A stretch of 64,000 nucleotides of DNA from Porphyromonas pogonae (GTDB lineage: Bacteria > Bacteroidota > Bacteroidia > Bacteroidales > Porphyromonadaceae). Below the pieces are notes generated by a model that saw nothing but the letters and a program-made list of their open reading frames with translations, was not told the DNA's origin and ran no database searches. Below are positions 56,843-64,000 of the stretch, in pieces (the first letter of the stretch is position 1; each line of letters opens with the position of its first letter). The DNA is taken from the NCBI RefSeq assembly GCF_036320655.1, contig NZ_CP143258.1, forward strand, positions 930,001-994,000. Direction: 5' to 3'. Both the position numbers and the translations under genes were made by a program.

Positions 56843-59812
56843 ATGAAAAGATTTACGCTGTTTTTTGCAATCCTTTTTGCCTCGATAGGGATTGCTTTGG
56901 CACAACAGAAGGTTGTGAAAGGTGTAGTCATATCTGCTGAAGACAATGAGCCTATTATAGGCGCATCTGTTTTCGTGAAAGGCAATACTAAGATTGGTGC
57001 TGCTACTGATATTGACGGTAAATTCACTCTTTCAGTTCCGGCTGATGCTAAAATTCTTGTAGTATCTTCTGTTGGTATGACTAATGTAGAAGTCAAAATC
57101 CAGCCCAACATGAAGATTATGATGAAGTCTGATTCCAAAATGCTCGATGACGTGGTCGTTGTTGGTTATGGTTCAGCTCGTAAAAATGCATCTGTAGTAT
57201 CCTCTGTTGCCGTAGTGAAAGCCAAGGATTTGGAAGCTAAACCAGTTTCTAACCCTTTTGATGCTATTCAGGGTAAGGTGTCCGGCTTGCAGGTATTTAG
57301 TTCTTCTGGGGAACCTTCTGAGATCTCATCTGTAAGATTACATGGTACAGGATCACTCGGTGCAGGAAGTGCTCCATTGTACATTGTTGATGGTATGCCT
57401 GTATCAGCTAGTACAGTCATGAGTATGAACTCTAATGACTTTGCAACTTTCCAAGTTCTTAAGGATGCTGCTGCGACTTCTATCTATGGAGCCCGTGCTG
57501 CAAATGGTGTAATATACATCACCACAAAAAAAGGAGCTAGTGGAGATCGTGCGAAAGTAACAGTGCGTGGTCAATATGGAGTATCTAACCTTGCTAACCG
57601 TTCTTATTATGACTCTTTTATGAATAGTCGAGAGTTAGCTGATTTTTGGTTGGAAACTAAGCAGTTTTCACAGGCCGACTTGGACAAATTCTTGAAAAAA
57701 TATCCCAATGATACAAATTGGGCGGACTATTATTTCATGAAAAATAGACCTACATATTCAACAGATGTTACAGTTTCAGGTGGTGCAGGTCGTACTAATT
57801 ACTACATCTCTGGTGGTACATTTAGTCAACAAGGTCTTCGTTATGGATCCGATTATAAGAAGTATACTTTGCGCTTGAATCTTAATAGTGGTATCAATGA
57901 CAAGATAACATTTGGAACTAACAATTCCTTGACAAGTGATGACTATAAGACCAACCCTTATGACTGGAATAGTCCAAATGGTGGTCTCTCTATGGTTGCT
58001 TTGCCAATGTATACTCCATATGATGCGGATGGTAAAGAATATGATCGTATCCCAGGTTGGAATAGATGGAGCCCTCGTTATCTGAGCGAAAAAAATCCCA
58101 CAGATAATGGTAGTGTTACCTTCAATAATGCGTCATTCTTACAGATCGTACCTATTACAGGTCTTACATTGAGGGCACAAGCTGGTTTTGAGTTTTCAGA
58201 TTTTCGCTCTACCAGTACAAGATATCCATCTTTTGGTGGTAATTTAAATAACGGTACTCGCAGTGAGCGTTTTGACAGATCTATCACTAAGACTTTTACT
58301 AACACAGCTGAATACAAATTCGATGTAGCGTCTGACCATCACTTCATAGCGCTGGTAGGACATGAATATAATTCTTACAAATACGATAGATTCAACGCTA
58401 GAGGTGAAGGTCTAGCTAACGACAATATGGTAGATCTGGGACTGACAACAAAAGAAAAGACTGTAGAAAGTAGGACCGCTGAGTATGCTTTCCTTTCTTA
58501 CTTTGGTAGACTGTCTTATGACTATCAATCAAAGTATTTCTTAGATCTTACTTATCGCAATGATGCCTCCAGTCGTTTTGGTAAAAACAAGCGTAATGGT
58601 AATTTCTGGTCACTCGGAGCCATGTGGTCCGCAAAAAAAGAGAATTTCTTAGCAGATGTAGAATGGTTGTCTGATGCTAAACTGAAATTCAGTATGGGAT
58701 CTCAGGGTAATGCTGACATCGGTGACTATAATTCTTATGCTCTCATCAGTAAAAAAGGTCAGTATGAAAATGGTTTCGGCTGGGGTATTTCTACGCCTGG
58801 TAACCCTGATCTCTCATGGGAAAACCAATTTACCACAACTGTAGGTTTTGAAATTGGATTTTTCAATAAATTAAATTTGAATGTAGAGTTTTATAATCGC
58901 AATACTTCTTCTCTTCTTATGGATGTACCTTATCCATATTACACAGGATTCATCGATGCTAATGGAAGAAATAATATCACTGAAAATATCGGTACATATC
59001 GTAATAGAGGGGTAGACATCAAACTAAACTACGATATCTTGCAAGGTAAAGATGGTGATGGTTTATCTGCTTATGTAAACTTCAATTACAATACAGACAA
59101 GATGATCAAACTATTCCAAGGTTTGGATCATTGGATTATACCTAATACCGGAGTTTGCTATGTAGTAGGAAAACCTGTAATGTATTTCTATCCTCTTTTT
59201 AAAGGTGTAAATACAGATACAGGTATGTCAGAGTGGTATTTACCAGGTGAAAATTTGGCAGTAACTACAAAAGATAAAGTCACAAGTGAATTTGTCGATA
59301 ATCTTGACCAGAATACAGGAATCAGACGTTATGCTCCTATAAATGGTGGTTTTGGCCTTAGTGGCTCTCTCAAAGGATTTTATATGCAGGCTGATTTTGC
59401 TTTCACAATTGGTAAACACCTCATCGTCAATGATGCATTCTTCTTTGAGAATCCAAACCACTGGGGACGTAACTTTAACCAACGTAAAGATGTGCGGGAC
59501 TACTGGAAAAAACCAGGTGATGTAGCTAAATTTCCCGGTTTTAACAAGAGCCGCTTTACTGAGTTTGACTCTCGTATGATTCAGAATGCATCATTTATGC
59601 GTATGAAGACATTTACCCTTGGATATAATGTACCTAAGTCTATCTTATCTAAGCAAGATGTGATCAAAGGAGCTAAGGTGTTCTTTACCGGACGTAACTT
59701 GCTTACATTTACTAAATTTGAAGGTCCTGATCCTGAGATCGACTCTAACCTCACGCTGGGAGCTAACCCTAATACCAAACAGGTATCTGTAGGTGTCGAA
59801 ATTAATTTCTAA
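56843..59812 (+). CDS. SusC/RagA-family TonB-dependent outer-membrane transporter
   Basis: The 989-aa protein has a signal peptide (LFFAILFASIGIALAQ). A CarboxypepD_reg domain follows (VKGVVISAEDNEPIIGASVF), then the SusC hallmark LDDVVVVGYGSARKNASVVS (about residues 100-120) and a plug with VRLHGTGSLGAGSAPLYIVD and VLKDAAATSIYGARAANGVI. The 22-strand barrel runs to a terminal Phe (VSVGVEINF). With the SusD-type partner 20 bp downstream it takes up glycans or peptides through the outer membrane; in P. gingivalis the RagAB pair takes up oligopeptides. The cargo here is unknown. Confidence 0.95.
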   Translation: MKRFTLFFAILFASIGIALAQQKVVKGVVISAEDNEPIIGASVFVKGNTKIGAATDIDGKFTLSVPADAKILVVSSVGMTNVEVKIQPNMKIMMKSDSKMLDDVVVVGYGSARKNASVVSSVAVVKAKDLEAKPVSNPFDAIQGKVSGLQVFSSSGEPSEISSVRLHGTGSLGAGSAPLYIVDGMPVSASTVMSMNSNDFATFQVLKDAAATSIYGARAANGVIYITTKKGASGDRAKVTVRGQYGVSNLANRSYYDSFMNSRELADFWLETKQFSQADLDKFLKKYPNDTNWADYYFMKNRPTYSTDVTVSGGAGRTNYYISGGTFSQQGLRYGSDYKKYTLRLNLNSGINDKITFGTNNSLTSDDYKTNPYDWNSPNGGLSMVALPMYTPYDADGKEYDRIPGWNRWSPRYLSEKNPTDNGSVTFNNASFLQIVPITGLTLRAQAGFEFSDFRSTSTRYPSFGGNLNNGTRSERFDRSITKTFTNTAEYKFDVASDHHFIALVGHEYNSYKYDRFNARGEGLANDNMVDLGLTTKEKTVESRTAEYAFLSYFGRLSYDYQSKYFLDLTYRNDASSRFGKNKRNGNFWSLGAMWSAKKENFLADVEWLSDAKLKFSMGSQGNADIGDYNSYALISKKGQYENGFGWGISTPGNPDLSWENQFTTTVGFEIGFFNKLNLNVEFYNRNTSSLLMDVPYPYYTGFIDANGRNNITENIGTYRNRGVDIKLNYDILQGKDGDGLSAYVNFNYNTDKMIKLFQGLDHWIIPNTGVCYVVGKPVMYFYPLFKGVNTDTGMSEWYLPGENLAVTTKDKVTSEFVDNLDQNTGIRRYAPINGGFGLSGSLKGFYMQADFAFTIGKHLIVNDAFFFENPNHWGRNFNQRKDVRDYWKKPGDVAKFPGFNKSRFTEFDSRMIQNASFMRMKTFTLGYNVPKSILSKQDVIKGAKVFFTGRNLLTFTKFEGPDPEIDSNLTLGANPNTKQVSVGVEINF

Positions 59813-59832
59813 TTCTAAATGATAAGAATCAA

Positions 59833-61380
59833 ATGAAAAAATATATAATAAAAACAGCCTTCCTGTTTGCTTTGACTATTATCGGATTTACATCTTGTGA
59901 CTTGGAACGTTTTCCTACTGATAAAGTCGCTCAGGACAAGTCCATGGAAACGTTTGAAGACGCAATTTCGTGGAAAAATGGTATGATGAACTCTTTTAGG
60001 GCACGCCAATCAGGAGATAATGATATCTTACAAGATGTACAGGGGGATGAGCTAAATGCTACCTCTGACTTCGGAAACAGAAGAGGGGATAATCATGGTT
60101 GGGAGTCTCTCAGGGCTACAAATTATGACACAAGAGATATTTACGCTTACTACTATAAATCTCTGAATGATGTGAATTTTGTTCTTGAGAAGATGCCCGA
60201 ACTCATTAAAAAGATAACAGATAAAAAACAAGTAGAAGCCTTGAATAAAGTTTTAGGCGAAGCTTATTTCCTTAGAGCATATTATTACTCAAACTTGGCT
60301 ATACGCTATGGTAAGTCATACAATAAAGCTACTGCTGCGAATGACCTTAGTGTGCCTTTGTTGCTGAAGTATGACTACAAAGTACAACCTGCTCGTGCTA
60401 CTAACGAACAAGTATATAAGCAAATCCTCAAAGATATTGAAGAAAGTGCCAAAATGCTAGCTTCAGTAACCGGTTCAGCAAATTCAAATTATATCACCAT
60501 TGATGCAGTTACAGCTCTTGAAGCTCGTGTGAAGTTGTATATGCAAGATTGGGAAGGAGCTTCTGTTGCTGCTAATAAGATTATCGGGAGCAAAGCATAC
60601 GCTCTTATGACTCCTTCTGTAGAGAACATGACTGCTATGTGGCGTAGCGATGGTGCCGGGCTCAAGGAATCTATCATGCAAGTTTATATAAACTGGCCAG
60701 ACGAAAGTGCATCAGGACATGGATTGTATATGAACCCTAATCAGAAAGAGCATAAACTTACTCCGGACTTTTTGCCTACCAAAGGAATTATTGATATGTA
60801 TTCTGATAAAGATACACGTAAACCTCTTTATTTTGATAACAAATTTACTGTAGAACTTTCTGGTACTACCTATAAAGATTTGAGCGTTGTAACTAAATTC
60901 AAAGGTAATCCAGCACTTGCTGCTACACAAGATGCTATTTGGGGGGTTGTTCCTGATTCACGTATGGCTCCTAAAGTATTCCGCCTTGCAGAAATGTATT
61001 TGATCGCTGCTGAAGCTGCTTATAATTTAAACAAGAGTGAAGAAGCTGCTACTAATTTAAACGCATTGCGTAAATCTAGAGGACTTGATGTCGTGAATGT
61101 AGTAGGCGATGCTCTTTTTAAAGAGATCCGCGATGAACGTCAGAGAGAGTTAGCATTCGAAGGATTTAGACTTTGGGATTTACGTCGCTGGAATATGCCC
61201 ATGAATCGTCTAGACCCTCAGAAATCTAAAGACTCTGAAGATGTTTCTGCTTATCTGACCAAAGGACAAAACTCTTATTATACACTTAAAATCAAAGCAG
61301 GTGACAATAAGTTTGTTTGGCCATTACCTAGCCAAGATGTGAAAGTAAACAAAAATTTAGTTCAGAATCCGGGTTACTAA
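59833..61380 (+). CDS. SusD/RagB-family surface lipoprotein
   Basis: The 515-aa lipoprotein has the lipobox LTIIGFTSC (Cys22). TPR-like helices follow: LGEAYFLRAYYYSNLAIRYG, VYKQILKDIEESAKMLASVT and AEMYLIAAEAAYNLNKSEEA. The C-terminal block IRDERQRELAFEGFRLWDLR is the SusD hallmark. It forms the lid over the SusC-type barrel upstream and binds the ligand. The pair forms one operon ended by the hairpin at 61405-61434. Confidence 0.95.
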   Translation: MKKYIIKTAFLFALTIIGFTSCDLERFPTDKVAQDKSMETFEDAISWKNGMMNSFRARQSGDNDILQDVQGDELNATSDFGNRRGDNHGWESLRATNYDTRDIYAYYYKSLNDVNFVLEKMPELIKKITDKKQVEALNKVLGEAYFLRAYYYSNLAIRYGKSYNKATAANDLSVPLLLKYDYKVQPARATNEQVYKQILKDIEESAKMLASVTGSANSNYITIDAVTALEARVKLYMQDWEGASVAANKIIGSKAYALMTPSVENMTAMWRSDGAGLKESIMQVYINWPDESASGHGLYMNPNQKEHKLTPDFLPTKGIIDMYSDKDTRKPLYFDNKFTVELSGTTYKDLSVVTKFKGNPALAATQDAIWGVVPDSRMAPKVFRLAEMYLIAAEAAYNLNKSEEAATNLNALRKSRGLDVVNVVGDALFKEIRDERQRELAFEGFRLWDLRRWNMPMNRLDPQKSKDSEDVSAYLTKGQNSYYTLKIKAGDNKFVWPLPSQDVKVNKNLVQNPGY

Positions 61381-61404
61381 CTGATTTATCCCTTGAAATT
61401 ATAG

Positions 61405-61440
61405 TGAGGCAGCCAGTTTTGGTTGCCTCATTTGTGTTTC
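61405..61440 (+). terminator. Terminator after the RagA/RagB-type pair
   Basis: TGAGGCAGCC (61405-61414) pairs with GGTTGCCTCA (61421-61430), with one G-T pair, and is followed by TTTGTGTTT. Confidence 0.82.
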
Positions 61441-61544
61441 ATTCCAATTTATAATTTTATTTCGTTTTTTCTTAATCTCTTGTTTTTCGAACATTTCAAT
61501 AAAGAGGGTGTTTATTTATTGAAATCGTTTTGAACTTGTTAAAA

Positions 61545-62708
61545 ATGGATAGAACTCCGAATATAAGACCTCTTTTGGGATCACATCCATTGAGTTGTTT
61601 TCTCTCGGTAATTTTTTTACTGACTTTGATCCCTTTTGTTCCATTCGGAATAGCATATATAATTTCTTGGGTGACCTTTGTGTTGATATCAATAGCTCTT
61701 GTTGCATGGAGAATGCCTTGGGCTACAAGACCCTCTAGTATTGTTACCTTATTAACCCTTCTCACTTCAGGGCTATTATACCTCCTTTGGGGGGATTATC
61801 TTATTTGGTCTCTTTTCAGGCAAGGTATTGTTGTGCTTTGCTTCTTACCTACCTTATTCTTAGTCAATAAGTTTTTACTATCTGAAGTAAGAGAGGTCAA
61901 TAGTCTGAAAAGCTTTAACCAACGTACCTTACATAACCAGATTGTAATTACAGAGTACACACGAGTGTCACGTTTCCTCAAGTTAATATCCCTTCTCTTT
62001 CTTATCCTTGGTCTTGTTATTTATTTTAACAAACACCACTCCGGAGTCTTTGGCCTATCATTAATAACAGGTTATGTATTCCTCGTGATTATTTGGGGAG
62101 AATATATTGTTGAGACAATTAATCTGGTGCTCATTCGTAAGAAATTGAAGACTGAGCAGTGGATCCCTATATTAGATTCCTGCGGTAATGTTGTGGGTAG
62201 AGTGTTTCGTTCCCAAGAAGCATTACATGTTGGTATTTTGCCTGTCGTCAGAGTAATAGTCGTGTCCAAGGGAATGATCTATCTTGTAAATCGTTGTGAA
62301 GATGATTTGATCGAGGACGATTGCTACGATACTCCTTTCGTTTCGTGGGTAACGGGAAATAACAGTGCCTCCTGCATAGCTTTGGATATGGTGAAAAAGT
62401 TTATTCCTGACTTCAAATCTGACGATTTACGCCCTATTGTAAAGTATAGACATACTACAAGCAATGGTGCGGCGGTAGCAGTCCAGCTTTTTTATTTCAA
62501 TCTTTCTGATCCATCATTATTGAGTAATGCTGACTGTGAACCATTAGAGGCCAAGTGGTGGCCGGTAGATCAAATCATGCGACAACTTGACGGAACGCTA
62601 TTTAGTAGTTATCTTCGCAGTGAAATGCCTTACCTTAAGCAGACCGTTCTGTTGGCTGAAAAGTTGAGGTTTAAGAGAAAAATAAAAAACAGTCAAAATT
62701 CAGAATAA
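61545..62708 (+). CDS. Membrane protein with a C-terminal Nudix-like domain
   Basis: The first 200 residues contain about six hydrophobic helices (LSVIFLLTLIPFVPFGIAYI, SIVTLLTLLTSGLLYLLWGD, FLKLISLLFLILGLVIYF, FGLSLITGYVFLVIIWGEYI). From about residue 205 the sequence QWIPILDSCGNVVGRVFRSQ, then LPVVRVIVVSKGMIYLVNRC resembles the Nudix fold start. The GX5EX7REUXEEXGU catalytic box is not visible, so the domain may bind rather than cleave. The ATG at 61545 (MDRTPNIRPLLG) is preferred over a TTG 15 bp upstream. It is followed by an RsmI-like gene after 9 bp. Confidence 0.65.
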   Translation: MDRTPNIRPLLGSHPLSCFLSVIFLLTLIPFVPFGIAYIISWVTFVLISIALVAWRMPWATRPSSIVTLLTLLTSGLLYLLWGDYLIWSLFRQGIVVLCFLPTLFLVNKFLLSEVREVNSLKSFNQRTLHNQIVITEYTRVSRFLKLISLLFLILGLVIYFNKHHSGVFGLSLITGYVFLVIIWGEYIVETINLVLIRKKLKTEQWIPILDSCGNVVGRVFRSQEALHVGILPVVRVIVVSKGMIYLVNRCEDDLIEDDCYDTPFVSWVTGNNSASCIALDMVKKFIPDFKSDDLRPIVKYRHTTSNGAAVAVQLFYFNLSDPSLLSNADCEPLEAKWWPVDQIMRQLDGTLFSSYLRSEMPYLKQTVLLAEKLRFKRKIKNSQNSE

Positions 62709-62717
62709 TATAATCGC

Positions 62718-63428
62718 ATGTCGGATAAGCCGCAATTAGTATTGATACCTGTACCCTTGGGAGAAGTTGATGCAGCAACATGTTTGCCTGTAGTCAACTT
62801 GGAATATATCAATCATATCAATCATTACATTGTTGAAAACATAAGATCAGCACGAAGATTTTTAAAATCCGTCTGTCCCGATATATCTATTGACTCTCTT
62901 ACTTTCTATGAACTCAACAAACATACTCGTTTTGAAGATATATCGGATTTCCTTTCACCCCTTTCCGAAGGGAAATCCGTAGGAGTTATTTCCGAAGCAG
63001 GATGCCCGGCCATAGCTGATCCGGGTGCAGATGTAGTAGCCATTGCCCAGGACAAAGGATATGAAGTATTACCATTAGTAGGACCTTCATCCATTATTTT
63101 ATCATTAATGACATCAGGTTTCAACGGTCAGCGATTTACATTTCTCGGCTATCTGCCCATAGATGAAAAGGCTCGTGCTTTGGCCATCAAAGAGGCCGAA
63201 AGCCGGCTATATGCCAAAAAGGAAACACAGATTTTCATAGAAACACCATATCGTAATGTAAAACTCGTGGAAGAGCTTATCCGCAATTGCAAGCCCTCTA
63301 CCAAGCTTTGTATAGCTTGTAATCTTACTTGTTCCGATGCTTATGCCCGTACCTTACCCCTAGCCAAATGGCGTAATAAGATACCGGATATTCATAAAAA
63401 GCCTGCTATATTTTTGCTTGGACTATGA
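62718..63428 (+). CDS. RsmI-like tetrapyrrole-methylase-family methyltransferase
   Basis: The 236-aa protein has the TP-methylase plan of RsmI-type 16S rRNA 2'-O-methyltransferases: SVGVISEAGCPAIADPGADV, then GYEVLPLVGPSSIILSLMTS and FTFLGYLPIDEKARALAIKE. IFIETPYRNVKLVEELI and a late IACNLTCSDAYARTLPLAKW follow. RsmI starts with a nearby GTPIGN loop; here the N-terminus reads LVLIPVPLGEVDAATCLPVV, so it belongs to the paralogous group common in Bacteroidetes. Its role is probably RNA modification. Its stop overlaps the next start. Confidence 0.82.
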   Translation: MSDKPQLVLIPVPLGEVDAATCLPVVNLEYINHINHYIVENIRSARRFLKSVCPDISIDSLTFYELNKHTRFEDISDFLSPLSEGKSVGVISEAGCPAIADPGADVVAIAQDKGYEVLPLVGPSSIILSLMTSGFNGQRFTFLGYLPIDEKARALAIKEAESRLYAKKETQIFIETPYRNVKLVEELIRNCKPSTKLCIACNLTCSDAYARTLPLAKWRNKIPDIHKKPAIFLLGL

Positions 63429-64000
63429 TGCATGATTATAACTTTCCTCCCGAGTTTGTCACTCGCATGAGAGCATTACTAGGGGATGATGCAGAGTCTT
63501 TTTTCAATGCATTAGGTGAGGATGCTCCATCTTCTGTAAGATTCAATCCTGCTAAGGTTGTTACACCTTGTCTGTCCGATCATAAGCTTGTTCCCATACC
63601 TTGGTGTGACGGCGGATTCTATGTATCCCCACGCCCTAATTTTACACTTGATCCCTCATTTCATTCAGGTGCTTATTATGTCCAGGAAGCTTCCTCTATG
63701 CTTCTTGCCCAAGTACAATCTTTTTTACCTCAGCGTTCCCTCCTGGCATTGGACTTTTGTGCTGCTCCGGGAGGTAAGAGTACGTTGTTAAACCAAATAT
63801 TACCCTCCGATAGTATTCTCGTATGTAATGAAATCAATCATCATAGAGCCAATATTTTGTCCGAGAATATGCAGAAGTGGGGTAGTGATCGTATAATAGT
63901 TACAGAGAGTAATCCTATCGAATGGCGCAAGATGCACGACCTCTTCGACCTTATTTTGGTCGACGCTCCTTGTTCCGGCGAGGGCATGTTTCGTAAAGAT
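63425..64000 (+). CDS. NOL1/NOP2/Sun-family RNA m5C methyltransferase (partial, runs off the window)
   Basis: The frame begins MMHDYNFPPEFVTRMRALLG. It has SVRFNPAK and YYVQEASSMLLAQVQSFLPQ. The SAM site LDFCAAPGGKSTLLNQIL and FDLILVDAPCSGEGMFRKD follow; the PCSGEG Cys is the release Cys of the family. This is the layout of RsmF/RsmB-type rRNA methyltransferases. The ATG overlaps the TGA of the upstream gene (ATGA). The catalytic TC motif and C-terminus lie outside the window. Confidence 0.93.
   Translation, partial: MMHDYNFPPEFVTRMRALLGDDAESFFNALGEDAPSSVRFNPAKVVTPCLSDHKLVPIPWCDGGFYVSPRPNFTLDPSFHSGAYYVQEASSMLLAQVQSFLPQRSLLALDFCAAPGGKSTLLNQILPSDSILVCNEINHHRANILSENMQKWGSDRIIVTESNPIEWRKMHDLFDLILVDAPCSGEGMFRKD

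Overview
The window reads as a chromosome segment of an anaerobic Bacteroidales bacterium, most like Porphyromonas or a close relative. The signs are RagA/RagB (SusC/SusD) outer-membrane pairs, GLPGLI and TonB-plug proteins, TAnnTTTG-type -7 promoter boxes, a two-component propeller (Y_Y_Y) regulator, IS elements and MITEs, and a CRISPR-Cas locus whose gene set resembles the 'PGING' variant of type I-B. The species cannot be fixed from the sequence alone.

Layout. 1-3762: a propeller sensor/regulator gene (minus strand, running off the left edge) split by an intact 1,430-bp IS with a 6-bp target duplication. 4233-4405: tRNA-Asp with its promoter and terminator. 4827-9454: nitrite reductase nrfHA, then the ResB/CcsA cytochrome c maturation pair; resB carries an in-frame TAG. 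9455-10886: long repeat-rich spacer. 10887-19287: pseudouridine synthase, GH20 hexosaminidase, methyltransferase, cupin, GLPGLI protein and TonB-plug barrel. 19288-20508: a second spacer built like the first. 20509-29562: a tightly coupled eight-gene operon joining cobalt import (CbiM, CbiN, a CbiQ-CbiO-siroheme-synthase-like triple fusion) to tetrapyrrole synthesis (hemA, hemC, cobA-hemD, hemB, hemL). 29691-35162: enolase, PdxH, serine dehydratase, an outer-membrane barrel protein and a small membrane protein. 35219-35621: tmRNA. 35708-39444: CRISPR array of 57 repeats. 39653-47319: cas2, cas1, cas4, cas7, cas8-like, cas3, cas5, cas6, all on the minus strand, followed by a vestigial second cas6 (47444-47584). 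48241-48399: a previously hidden 52-codon gene with its own promoter and terminator. 48738-54601: TetR, a Cys-rich small protein, an RND/MMPL exporter, a LolA-like protein and a barrel protein. 54781-56503: graveyard of IS and MITE remnants. 56843-61380: RagA/RagB pair. 61545-64000: Nudix-fold membrane protein, RsmI-like methylase and a partial RNA m5C methyltransferase.

How it works together. NrfHA supplies respiratory ammonification, and ResB/CcsA would attach its c-type hemes. The cobalt/tetrapyrrole operon runs from glutamyl-tRNA to uroporphyrinogen III and precorrin-2, the branch leading to siroheme and cobalamin; no later heme genes lie in this window. The CRISPR locus is complete, with a strong terminator separating the effector genes from the adaptation genes cas4-cas1-cas2.

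Most noteworthy: the triple-fusion protein; four MITE copies of exactly 187 bp with 5-bp target duplications, whose ends match a nearby deleted IS; two homologous spacers with 22-bp tandem repeats and strong minus-strand promoters; the hidden 52-aa peptide gene; and the cas6 relic.
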